Source: Clostridia bacterium (GTDB lineage: Bacteria > Bacillota > Clostridia > Christensenellales > Aristaeellaceae). From it: a DNA stretch of 64,000 bases. The translations under genes were made by a program, and so were the position numbers. Below are positions 52,405-61,332 of the stretch, one piece after another (the stretch's first letter is position 1; each line of letters starts with the position of its first letter). The stretch lies in NCBI GenBank assembly GCA_017429265.1, contig JAFRPG010000058.1, positions 84,402-148,401 on the forward strand. Direction: 5' to 3'. The notes under the pieces were generated by a model that worked only from the letters and a program-made list of their open reading frames with translations, was not told the origin of the DNA and made no database searches.

Positions 52405-55386
52405 ATGCGCACCATTATCCCTTTCAACGAGAACTGGGCATTCCTGAAGCCGGGGGAGAACCGTGTGCCCGTTACACTGCCCCATACCTGGAACGCTTTG
52501 GACGGCCAGGACGGCGGCGGCGATTACTGGCGGGGCGAATGCGTCTATGAAAAGGTTTTCATCGCTCCGGACAGAAATGCAAACGATGAAGTATACCTGG
52601 AGTTCGACGGTGTGTCCGCCTCTGCGAAGGTCTCCCTGAACGGCGTTCCCGTCGGCGAGCATCACGGCGGATACAGCCGGTTTCGCTTCAACATCACGGA
52701 ACACCTGAAGACAGGTGAGAACCGCCTGTCCGTGGCGGTCAGCAATGCCGCCTGCGATACGGTGTACCCGCAGAACGCCGACTTTACCTTCTACGGCGGC
52801 ATCTACCGGGCAGTGCGGCTGATCGTGCTGCCGAAGATTCACTTTGACATGGACACCCTGGGCGGCTGCGGCATCCGGGTGACGCCAATGGTGCTGGCCG
52901 ATGGCTCTGCGAATGTGCAGGTCTCCGCCCGCATCACCGGCGGTCAGGCCATGTTTGCGTTGAATGGGGAAACGCTGACGGGAAACGAAGTCACCTTCCA
53001 TCTCGAAAACCCCATTCTGTGGCAGGGCCGGAAGAATCCTTATCTGTATACGCTGACAGTTCGTCTGTACGATGGCGATACTCTGTGCGATGCGCTGGAT
53101 ATCCCCTTTGGGATCCGCTCCTTTCGCATCGATCCCAATGAGGGCTTCATTTTGAACGGCGAAAGCTACCCCCTGCGGGGCGTGGCCATGCACCAGGACT
53201 GGCTGGGCAAGGGCAATGCCATATCCGAGGCGGACATGGAAGAAAGTCTGAGACATGTCTTTGAAATGGGCGCTACCACCGTTCGCCTGGCCCATTACCA
53301 GCACGATCAGCACACGTATGACCTGTGTGACCGGCTGGGTCTGGTGGTGTGGACAGAGATTCCCTATATCAGCGAGCATATGGACAACGCCCGGGAAAAC
53401 GCCCTGAGCCAGATGCGGGAGCTGATCGAGCAGAATGCCAATCATCCTTCCATCGTGGTCTGGGGCCTGAGCAACGAGATCACCATGGCCCGCGGCGATC
53501 AGGAAACCATCGTGCCTTTTCACCGGCAGCTGAATGACCTGTGCCATTGGATGGATCCGACCCGTCTCACGACGATGGCGTGCATCTCGCCCCTGCCGAC
53601 GGATCACCCGTTGATTTCTGTGCCGGATGTCTTGTCCTACAATCACTATTTCGGTTGGTATGGCGGGCATCTGGAAGACAACGGGCCCTGGTTCGACCGT
53701 TTCCACGCCATGCACCCCGACCTGCCCATCGGGGTCTCGGAATACGGATGTGAGAACAGTCTGTGGCATTCCTCCCATCCGGAACCCGGTGATTACAGCA
53801 ATGAATATCAGATGATCTACCACGAGAGCCTGATCAAACAGCTGTTTTCACGCAAGTACCTGTGGGCCACCCATGTGTGGAACATGTTTGATTTTGCCGC
53901 CGACGCCCGGGAGGAGGGCGGCACCAAGGGCCGCAACAACAAGGGCCTGGTGACCTTTGACCGCAGGACCCGGAAGGACGCCTTCTACGCCTACCAGGCC
54001 TGGCTGACGGACGAACCCATGCTGCATCTGTGCGGCAAGGAATTCGTCAACCGGGACGGGGATGAGACGGAATTCGTGGTATACAGCAATTTGCCGGAAA
54101 TCACCCTGACAGTGAACGGAACGGAATACAGAAAGCAGGCAGAAGATCATTTCTTCCATTTCACTGTGCCCCAGCCGGAAGGCGATTATACCGTCACCGC
54201 GTCCGCGGGGGATCTCTCTGAACAGGCGCGGTTCACGCATGTGGCCGAGCCCGATCCCTCCTACCGTTTCCAGCAGGGCACGGTGCTCAACTGGTTCGAC
54301 ATTGAGACACCGGAGGGCTTCTATTCCGTCAAAGACCTCCTGAAGGACATTTCCCTGTCCCATGACGCCGCGGCACTTGTCAAGCCCCTGCTGGCGGAAA
54401 TGACAGCGGCCCGCGCGGCGAAGGCGGAACAGAAGGAAAGGGAAACCGGGCGCGAGACCGTGAAGAGCGGCGAGGGCATCAGCGCTGCCGACCGCATGGC
54501 TATCACATTGCAGTTCAGCCTCCTCCAGCTCATCCGCATGGGCGCGCCTGACATGCCGAAGGAGCGTATCCTTGAAATCAACCGACGGCTGAACCGGATC
54601 TCGCGCGTGGCTCTGCCGAAAGACGTGGACAGGGAACAGATAGAGAAGGACGGACAACGGAAAGAGAACGCCTATGCCCTGGATGACCGCTTTGTGATCC
54701 GGGACGGGCAGCGGCATCCCTTCGCGGTGATCTGCCCCGGCGGCGGCTATACCATGGTGTGCAGTTTTATTGAGGGCGTGCCCTACGCACGGAAACTGAA
54801 CGAGATGGGCATTTCCGCCTTTATTGTGTACTACAGGGTGAAGGAAGCAGCGCGCTTCCCCGCGCCTCAGGACGATCTGGCCCGGGCCGTTCGGGAAATC
54901 TTTGCCCGTGCGGACGAATACCGTCTGGACACCGCCCACTGGTCCGTGTGGGGTTCCTCCGCCGGTGGGCATTTGGCAGCCAGCTTCGGCACTGCCAGCA
55001 TGGGCTATCCGCATTACGATCTGCCCAAGCCGGAAGCCCTGGTGCTGACTTACCCCGTCATCAGCATGCGTCCGGATTTCACCGAGCAGCAGACCCATAA
55101 CATGCTGCTGGGCGATCCCGCCAAACCATCCATGGAAGCCTTCGCCAGCGTGGATGAGCAGGTGGACGCAGACTATCCGCCCACCTACATCTGGTGCGGT
55201 GACGCGGATCAAACCGTAAAGCCGGAGAATACCCGCCGCATGGCCGAAGCGCTGAAAAAGGCCGGCGTGCCGTATCAGTGTGAAATCTTCCCCGGCGTGG
55301 ATCATGGCGTCGGCCCCGGCACCGGAACGGCAGCCGAAGGGTGGATCGGGCACGCGGTGACCTTCTGGGAAAAGCAGCGGCATTGA
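52405..55386 (+). CDS. GH2 glycosidase fused to a C-terminal alpha/beta esterase
   Basis: A 993-residue two-enzyme protein. Residues 1-610 form a GH2 enzyme (LPHTWNALDGQDGGGDYWRG; acid/base Glu358 in GLSNEIT; nucleophile Glu446 in GVSEYGCE). A helical Lys/Glu-rich linker follows (about 635-755). Residues 755-993 are an alpha/beta hydrolase: VICPGGGYTM oxyanion region, nucleophile Ser852 in WGSSAGGH, Asp933 in WCGDAD and His967 in GVDHG, like BD-FAE or acetyl-xylan-type esterases. One polypeptide could deacylate and hydrolyse the same oligosaccharide in the cytosol. The ATG at 52405 fits AAAGGAG. Confidence 0.85.
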   Translation: MRTIIPFNENWAFLKPGENRVPVTLPHTWNALDGQDGGGDYWRGECVYEKVFIAPDRNANDEVYLEFDGVSASAKVSLNGVPVGEHHGGYSRFRFNITEHLKTGENRLSVAVSNAACDTVYPQNADFTFYGGIYRAVRLIVLPKIHFDMDTLGGCGIRVTPMVLADGSANVQVSARITGGQAMFALNGETLTGNEVTFHLENPILWQGRKNPYLYTLTVRLYDGDTLCDALDIPFGIRSFRIDPNEGFILNGESYPLRGVAMHQDWLGKGNAISEADMEESLRHVFEMGATTVRLAHYQHDQHTYDLCDRLGLVVWTEIPYISEHMDNARENALSQMRELIEQNANHPSIVVWGLSNEITMARGDQETIVPFHRQLNDLCHWMDPTRLTTMACISPLPTDHPLISVPDVLSYNHYFGWYGGHLEDNGPWFDRFHAMHPDLPIGVSEYGCENSLWHSSHPEPGDYSNEYQMIYHESLIKQLFSRKYLWATHVWNMFDFAADAREEGGTKGRNNKGLVTFDRRTRKDAFYAYQAWLTDEPMLHLCGKEFVNRDGDETEFVVYSNLPEITLTVNGTEYRKQAEDHFFHFTVPQPEGDYTVTASAGDLSEQARFTHVAEPDPSYRFQQGTVLNWFDIETPEGFYSVKDLLKDISLSHDAAALVKPLLAEMTAARAAKAEQKERETGRETVKSGEGISAADRMAITLQFSLLQLIRMGAPDMPKERILEINRRLNRISRVALPKDVDREQIEKDGQRKENAYALDDRFVIRDGQRHPFAVICPGGGYTMVCSFIEGVPYARKLNEMGISAFIVYYRVKEAARFPAPQDDLARAVREIFARADEYRLDTAHWSVWGSSAGGHLAASFGTASMGYPHYDLPKPEALVLTYPVISMRPDFTEQQTHNMLLGDPAKPSMEAFASVDEQVDADYPPTYIWCGDADQTVKPENTRRMAEALKKAGVPYQCEIFPGVDHGVGPGTGTAAEGWIGHAVTFWEKQRH

Positions 55387-55416
55387 CTTCTTGCGCATGA
55401 ATGGGAGATGCAGTCC

Positions 55417-57948
55417 ATGAAAGCGATTCATCTGCGGACAGAGCACATGAAAAACCCTCTGGGGCTGCAAACCGTAGCTCCTGTCTTTTCCTGGCATACC
55501 GACGGCGGACTGCAAAGCGCTTATGAAATCAATGTATTCATAGGGGAAACGGCTGTCTGGCAAAGCGGAAAAGTGAACAGCTCCCGAATGTTGGCTCCGT
55601 GCTGCTATGATGCCATGCCGCGGGAACATCTCACCTGGCGCATTCGCCTGTGGGATGAAAATGATCACCCCGGAGAATGGAATGAAGCCTGGTATGAGAT
55701 GGGGCTGCTGCATGCTTCATCCTGGCGGGCAAAATGGATTTGTCCGGAGATGACTCCTGATCAGGGAAGGCGTCAGCCGGCGAGCTGTCTGAAACGCATG
55801 TTTTCCCTGAATCGCACGGATCATGCCCGGTTGTATATCACCTGCCACGGCTTGTATGTCGCTTACTTGAACGGGCATCGCGTGGGTGATTTTGTGCTGG
55901 CCCCGGGCACGGATGATTATCATCAGCGCCTGCAATACCAGGTATATGATGTTTCGCCGCTGCTGCATGAGGGTGAAAATGAGATGCTGGTTGTTCTCGG
56001 GGATGGTTGGTACCGGGGGAATAACGGCATTGACGGGCTGAACCATTATTACGGGGATGACCTGGCGCTGCTTTGCCAACTGGAGGTCGGTCATCAGCCG
56101 ATTCTGATCAGTGATGAGTGCTGGCAGGCCAGTCAGATGGGGCCGATCCGGGAGAATGATCTGCAGCTGGGCGAACACTATGATGCCCGAATGGAACAAA
56201 TCACGGATTGGCACGGGGTTATTCCGATCAATGCCGGCTATGATCATCTGGTTTGCTCCGACAGCGTGCCCGTGCGGGAGCAGGAGCGATTCCCCGGGAA
56301 AGTATTCAGAGCGCCCAACGGGGATACCCTGATTGATTTCGGACAAAACCTGGCCGGGTATACGGAACTGCGTGTACAGGCAAAAGCCGGACAGAGAATC
56401 GTCCTTTGGCATGGGGAAACGCTGGACGAGAACGGCAATTTCACCCAGTCGAATTTCGCGCCGGGTGAACGCAACAAAAACGGCGGTGTGCCGCAAAAAA
56501 TCGAATACATTTGCAAGGATGGCCTCAATCGGTATAAGCCCAGCTTCACCCTTTTCGGCTTCCGGTACGCAAAGATCGAAACGGACGTGGATTTGGCGGA
56601 TGCGCGGTTTACGGCCATTGCCGTCTATTCCCATATGCCGCAGACAGCCTTCTTCACTTGCGGAAATGAGGCGGTCAACCAGCTGTTCCGCAACAGCCTT
56701 TGGAGCATGAAGTCCAACTTCTGCGATATCCCCACAGACTGTCCGACCCGTGAGCGGGCAGGTTGGACAGGGGACGCGGCAGCCTTTGCTCCGACGGGTG
56801 TGATGCTGACTGATTGCTGGCCCATCCTGCGCAAATGGCTGGCGGAATGCCGCCTGGCTCAGGCGGAAAACGGCTTGATGGCCAACATTGCCCCGATCAA
56901 TGACAGCCGGGACCGGTTCTCTTTGCTGCTGCAGGGTTCAGCCGGCTGGGGCGATGCCTGCGTGCTGGTACCTTGGGCGCTGTACCGTGCTTACGGCGAC
57001 ACGGCTATCCTGAAAGAGAACTATGACATGATGCGCCGCTGGATGGGCTTTCTGGAGGAACGGGCCCGGGAAACCAGACCGGAAAACCGGCAAAATCCGT
57101 GGAAAGACGCCTTACAGGATCAGGGCTTTCACTTTGGCGAATGGCTGGAGCCGGACGTGAACAGCATGGACGCCCTGCGCAGGAACGGCCTGGAAGGTGC
57201 GCCGGAAGTGGCAACCGCCTATTATTATCATTCGGCGGACCTGATGGGGCGGATCGCCATCATCCTCGAAAAAAACGAGGACGCGGAAAAATACCGAAAA
57301 ACCGCCGGCATGGCCCGGAAAGCATATCGTTATCACTGTGTGAAAAACGGCAGGATTACCTCTGACCGCCAGTGTGAATACGTGCGCCCCATTGCCTTTG
57401 GCCTTTTGGACGCGGAGGAAGCCCAGGCTGCTGCGGATCGATTGGCCGGCCTGGTGAAGCAAAACGGGAACCACCTGAACACAGGCTTCCTGTCCACGCC
57501 TGACCTGTGCCGTGTGCTGTCGGAGTACGGGCACACGGACACGGCCTATCGGCTCTTGCTGCAGGATACCAGCCCGGGCTGGCTGTATGCCGTCAAAAAA
57601 GGAGCGACTTCCGTTTGGGAGACCTGGGACGGGATCCGTCCCGACGAAACTGTGCACGATTCCCTGAATCATTACGCCTATGGCGCGATCTGCGGCTGGC
57701 TCCTGGACAGTGTTTGCGGCATCCGGCTGGAAGCGGGAAAGCTGACCGTCCGGCCCTGCCCGCATCCTTCTCTGGGACACGCGGAAGCGCATTGGGATTC
57801 GCCTGTCGGGCCTATCGGGAGCGCTTGGCAATACGAAGGGAACCGACTGCATCTGCGCGTACAGGCACCGGTCCCGGCGGAGATTGACTGGCCGGACGGA
57901 AGGCACGAAACCGTACGGCCCGGTGTCCATGTCCATGTCGTGCCCTGA
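55417..57948 (+). CDS. GH78 alpha-L-rhamnosidase
   Basis: The 843-residue cytosolic enzyme has an N-terminal Fn3-like domain (KNPLGLQTVAPVFSWHTD), sandwich domains with YITCHGLYVAYLNGHRVGDF, and the barrel with DCPTRERAGWTGDAAAF (acid Glu446) and TSVWETWDGI (Glu735), then NHYAYGAICGWL. The extra N-terminal domain and DCPTRERAGW sequence separate it from the other two GH78 members in the window. It is the last gene of the long glycosidase operon; the ATG at 55417 is 9 nt from GGGAG. Confidence 0.92.
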   Translation: MKAIHLRTEHMKNPLGLQTVAPVFSWHTDGGLQSAYEINVFIGETAVWQSGKVNSSRMLAPCCYDAMPREHLTWRIRLWDENDHPGEWNEAWYEMGLLHASSWRAKWICPEMTPDQGRRQPASCLKRMFSLNRTDHARLYITCHGLYVAYLNGHRVGDFVLAPGTDDYHQRLQYQVYDVSPLLHEGENEMLVVLGDGWYRGNNGIDGLNHYYGDDLALLCQLEVGHQPILISDECWQASQMGPIRENDLQLGEHYDARMEQITDWHGVIPINAGYDHLVCSDSVPVREQERFPGKVFRAPNGDTLIDFGQNLAGYTELRVQAKAGQRIVLWHGETLDENGNFTQSNFAPGERNKNGGVPQKIEYICKDGLNRYKPSFTLFGFRYAKIETDVDLADARFTAIAVYSHMPQTAFFTCGNEAVNQLFRNSLWSMKSNFCDIPTDCPTRERAGWTGDAAAFAPTGVMLTDCWPILRKWLAECRLAQAENGLMANIAPINDSRDRFSLLLQGSAGWGDACVLVPWALYRAYGDTAILKENYDMMRRWMGFLEERARETRPENRQNPWKDALQDQGFHFGEWLEPDVNSMDALRRNGLEGAPEVATAYYYHSADLMGRIAIILEKNEDAEKYRKTAGMARKAYRYHCVKNGRITSDRQCEYVRPIAFGLLDAEEAQAAADRLAGLVKQNGNHLNTGFLSTPDLCRVLSEYGHTDTAYRLLLQDTSPGWLYAVKKGATSVWETWDGIRPDETVHDSLNHYAYGAICGWLLDSVCGIRLEAGKLTVRPCPHPSLGHAEAHWDSPVGPIGSAWQYEGNRLHLRVQAPVPAEIDWPDGRHETVRPGVHVHVVP

Positions 57949-58042
57949 TCCCGGAAACAATGGAGCGCAGCAATGAATGCGCCTTCTACCGCAGGGGGAA
58001 GGGCATTCCTTTTTATTTGGACGGATGGACGCACCAACGATG

Positions 58043-58104
58043 TCGGATTTGTGTGAATTGTCATCGGAACACAGGAAGCGTTTCTGCATCGGAAAGGCTA
58101 AAAT
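58043..58104 (+). promoter_or_regulatory. TCGGA-21-TCGGA operator and promoter, site A (isomerase operon)
   Basis: ATGTCGGATTTGTG places TCGGA at 58043-58047, a second TCGGA lies at 58064-58068 (21 bp), and -10 TAAAAT begins at 58099 (35 bp). A leader of about 30 nt precedes the isomerase ATG. Confidence 0.75.
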
Positions 58105-58137
58105 CAGGATGCATGAATGTCATTGAGGAGGTGCCGC

Positions 58138-59568
58138 ATGATGCCGAAACCGACCATCAAACTGGGCTTTGCTCCTACCCGCCGGGCCATTTTCAGCGCG
58201 CCGGCCGCCGTGGAATACCGCAATCTGACCGCCAATCGGCTGCGGGAGATGCACATCGACTTTGTGGATATCGACGATATCAACGAGGAAGGTCTGCTCT
58301 ACGACGACGCAGGCCTGGAAAAGATCATTGAGAAGTTCCAGCGGGAAAAGGTGGACGGTCTGTTCCTGCCCCATGCCAACTTTGGCACGGAGTATGAGTG
58401 CGCCCGGCTCGCCAAAGCCCTGAACGTTCCCGTGCTGCTTTGGGGTCCCCGGGATGAGCGGCCGGATGAAAACGGCATGCGGCTGCGGGACAGCCAGTGC
58501 GGCCTTTTTGCCACGGGCAAAGTGCTGCGCCGTTTCCGGGTGCCCTTCACCTATATGAACAACTGCAACCTGACTGATCCGGAATTTGAACGGGGCATCA
58601 GGGACTTCCTGGCGGTGTGCAATGTAGTCAAAGTATTTCGTCATACCCGCATCCTGCAGATCGGCCCCCGGCCCTTTGACTTCTGGTCCACCATGTGCAA
58701 CGAGGGCGAGCTGCTGGAGAAATTCAATATCCAGCTGGCCCCCATTCCGCTGCCTGAACTCTATGCCGAAATGAAGAAATGGCGGGCGGAAAAGACGGAG
58801 GTCCGAAAGGTCGTCGACGATTGCCGTGAAAACATGATCTGCAAAATTGAGGACGACCATCTGGCCCGCGTGGCGGAACTGAAAGTGGCGATGAAATCCC
58901 TTGCCGAAAAGTACGGCTGCAACGCCATCGCCATCCAGTGCTGGAACGCCTTGCAGGACGAGATCCACATTATGCCCTGCGCCGCCAACAGTCTGCTGAA
59001 TGAAGAGGGCATTCCCGTGGTCTGTGAAACGGACATTCACGGAGCGATTTCCCAGTTGATCACTGAAGCTGCCTGCATGAATGAGCGCCGGGTCATGTTC
59101 TCCGACTGGACGGTGCGCCATCCCGATAACGATAACGGCGAATTGCTCCAGCACTGCGGTCCATGGCCCATTTCCGTGGCCAAGGAAAAGCCCACCATCT
59201 GTGTGCCGGTCGCTTTCCCGGAAAACGGCGCGGTGTCCGCAGAGGCTAAGCACGGCCCCATGAGCCTGGTGCGCTTTGACGGCGACGAAGGCGAATACAG
59301 TATCCTCCTGGGCCACGCCCGGGGCATTGACGGTCCCTGGACCCGCGGCACCTATGTGTGGGTGGAGGTCAACAACCTGAAACGCCTGGAAGCCAAGGTG
59401 GTGGAAGGCCCGTATATCCATCACGTGGCGGCCATTCACGGCGACGTGGTGCCCGTTGTGTACGAGGCCTGCAAATACATTGGCGTGAAACCTGACCTGT
59501 ATGACCCGATCGAGGAGAAGGTCAAGGCATACCTGCACGGTGAGAATGTGGTGTTTGATGAGGTGTGA
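58138..59568 (+). CDS. L-fucose/L-arabinose isomerase superfamily protein
   Basis: The 476-residue cytosolic protein matches the FucI/AraA-type ketol isomerase fold: an N-terminal domain with KLGFAPTRRAIFSA and DGLFLPHANFGTEYECARLAKAL, a middle domain with LQIGPRPFDFWSTMCNEGELL, and a C-terminal domain with ETDIHGAISQLITEAA and GPWTRGTYVWVEV. The expected metal-binding Glu/Asp/His residues lie in CNEGELL, ETDIHGA and HHVAAIHGD. Substrate is uncertain: L-fucose-, L-arabinose- or apiose-type aldoses are possible. The GAGGAGG ribosome site fits the ATGs at 58138 or 58141. First gene of the last operon. Confidence 0.8.
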   Translation: MMPKPTIKLGFAPTRRAIFSAPAAVEYRNLTANRLREMHIDFVDIDDINEEGLLYDDAGLEKIIEKFQREKVDGLFLPHANFGTEYECARLAKALNVPVLLWGPRDERPDENGMRLRDSQCGLFATGKVLRRFRVPFTYMNNCNLTDPEFERGIRDFLAVCNVVKVFRHTRILQIGPRPFDFWSTMCNEGELLEKFNIQLAPIPLPELYAEMKKWRAEKTEVRKVVDDCRENMICKIEDDHLARVAELKVAMKSLAEKYGCNAIAIQCWNALQDEIHIMPCAANSLLNEEGIPVVCETDIHGAISQLITEAACMNERRVMFSDWTVRHPDNDNGELLQHCGPWPISVAKEKPTICVPVAFPENGAVSAEAKHGPMSLVRFDGDEGEYSILLGHARGIDGPWTRGTYVWVEVNNLKRLEAKVVEGPYIHHVAAIHGDVVPVVYEACKYIGVKPDLYDPIEEKVKAYLHGENVVFDEV

Positions 59569-59570
59569 GG

Positions 59571-60401
59571 ATGAACGCTTTAGCTTTGAAAGCCTATGAC
59601 CTGCGCCGGGACGTTCTGGACATCATCGTGAACGGCGGGGGCGGGCACATCGGCGGCGACATGAGCAGTATGGAAATCATGCTGACCCTGTACAGCCGCA
59701 TGAACGTGGATCCGATGCGCCCCGACGATCCGGACCGGGACCGTTTCGTCCTCTCCAAGGGCCATTGCGTGGAAACACTGTATGCCGTGCTGGCGGATAA
59801 GGGCTTCCTGGATATCGGGGAGGTCAAGGCCCGGTTCTCCAGGTTCGGCAGCGAGTACATCGGCCACCCCCATAACACACTGCCGGGCATTGAGATGAAT
59901 TCCGGATCGCTGGGACACGGTCTCAGCGTCTGCGTGGGTATGGCGCTGGCAGGGAAAATGGACAAGAGGAATTACCGCGTGTATACCCTGATGGGGGACG
60001 GTGAGCTGGCCGAGGGCTCCATCTGGGAAGCCCTGATGGCTGCCGGCCATTACAAACTGGACAATCTCTGTGCCGTTGTGGATCGCAATCATTTGCAGAT
60101 TTCGGGGAACACCGAGGACGTGATGGGTCACCACGACCTGCACGCACGCTTTGCCGCCTTCGACTGGCACGTGATCGATGTGGCGGATGGAAATGATGTT
60201 GACCAGCTCAACGCGGCTTTCGACGGAGCAGAACAGACCAGAGGACAGCCCACCATTATCATCGCGAACACCGTCAAGGGCAAGGGCAGCACTCTGATGG
60301 AAAACAAGGCATCCTGGCATCATCATCTGCCAAACGCAGAAGAATATGCGGCGATCCGAAAGGAACTGCAGGAACGAAAGGAGGCACTGCTTCATGAATA
60401 A
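59571..60401 (+). CDS. Transketolase, N-terminal (TPP-binding) subunit
   Basis: The 276-residue subunit carries the thiamine diphosphate motif GDGELAEGSIWEALMAAG through VVDRN (GDG...N), plus SKGHCVETLYAVL and GHPHNTLPGIEMNSGSLGHGL. It is the N-terminal half of a split transketolase and pairs with the next gene, whose ATG overlaps its stop by 8 nt. Such split enzymes act on ketose phosphates made by a dedicated kinase. It starts 2 bp after the isomerase stop with a GAGG ribosome site. Confidence 0.9.
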   Translation: MNALALKAYDLRRDVLDIIVNGGGGHIGGDMSSMEIMLTLYSRMNVDPMRPDDPDRDRFVLSKGHCVETLYAVLADKGFLDIGEVKARFSRFGSEYIGHPHNTLPGIEMNSGSLGHGLSVCVGMALAGKMDKRNYRVYTLMGDGELAEGSIWEALMAAGHYKLDNLCAVVDRNHLQISGNTEDVMGHHDLHARFAAFDWHVIDVADGNDVDQLNAAFDGAEQTRGQPTIIIANTVKGKGSTLMENKASWHHHLPNAEEYAAIRKELQERKEALLHE

Positions 60402-61329
60402 GATCGCCAACCGCGCCGTGATGTGCGAAGTGCTGAAGGAGGCCGCCTCCCAAGACCGCGACGTGATCGTCCTGTGCAGCGACAGCCGGGGCAGCGCGAG
60501 CCTGGCCTCTTTTGCCGAAGCCTATCCCGAACAGTTTGTGGAGGTTGGCATCGCGGAGCAGGACCTGGTGAGCATTGCGGCCGGCCTTGCCTCCTGCGGG
60601 AAAAAAGCTTTTGCCGTCTCTCCCGCGTCTTTCATTTCCACCCGCAGCTATGAGCAGTGCAAAGTGGACTGCGCCTATTCCAATACCAACGTAAAGCTGG
60701 TGGGGATTTCAGGCGGTGTCAGCTATGGCGCGCTGGGCATGACGCATCACTCTGCCCAGGACATTGCTGCCATGAGCGCCATCCCCGGCATGCGGGTCTA
60801 TCTGCCATCGGACCGGCATCAGACACGGAAGCTGTTCGAAGCACTGCTCCAGGATAAGCAAACCGCCTACATCCGCCTCGGCCGGAATCCGGTGGAAGAT
60901 GTATACGAAGAAGGAAGCGTGCCCTTTGAAATGGATAAGGCCACCGTGCTGTCCGAAGGTACGGACGTGCTGCTGGTGGCCTGCGGCGAAATGGTGAAGC
61001 CAAGCCGGGATGCGGCAGAGCTGCTGAACGGTCAGGGCATCTCCGCTGGTGTGTTGGACATGTACTGTGTCAAGCCCCTGGACCGGGAAGGCTTGCTGAA
61101 GGCCGCAAATGGCAAAAAGCTGGTGATCACGGTCGAGGAACACGCGCCCTTTGGCGGCCTGGGTTCCATGGTAGCCCAGGTGATCAGCGCAAACGATCCG
61201 AAACGGGTCATCAATTTGGCTCTGCCGGATGCTCCTGTGATCACCGGTACCTCTCAGGAGGTCTTCGATTATTACGGTCTGAACGCGGCAGGGATCGCGG
61301 ACACCGCGAAAAATGCGCTGGAGGAGTGA
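60394..61329 (+). CDS. Transketolase, C-terminal subunit
   Basis: The 311-residue subunit has the pyrimidine-binding domain (FVEVGIAEQDLVSIAAGLAS, YEQCKVDCAYSNTNVKLVGI, MTHHSAQDIAAMSAIPGM) and the C-terminal transketolase domain (LLVACGEMVKPSRDAAELL, VITVEEHAPFGGLGSMVAQ). It completes the transketolase with the preceding gene. AAAGGAGG precedes the overlapping ATG, which suggests coupled translation and equal subunit amounts. Confidence 0.9.
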   Translation: MNKIANRAVMCEVLKEAASQDRDVIVLCSDSRGSASLASFAEAYPEQFVEVGIAEQDLVSIAAGLASCGKKAFAVSPASFISTRSYEQCKVDCAYSNTNVKLVGISGGVSYGALGMTHHSAQDIAAMSAIPGMRVYLPSDRHQTRKLFEALLQDKQTAYIRLGRNPVEDVYEEGSVPFEMDKATVLSEGTDVLLVACGEMVKPSRDAAELLNGQGISAGVLDMYCVKPLDREGLLKAANGKKLVITVEEHAPFGGLGSMVAQVISANDPKRVINLALPDAPVITGTSQEVFDYYGLNAAGIADTAKNALEE

Positions 61330-61332
61330 ACT

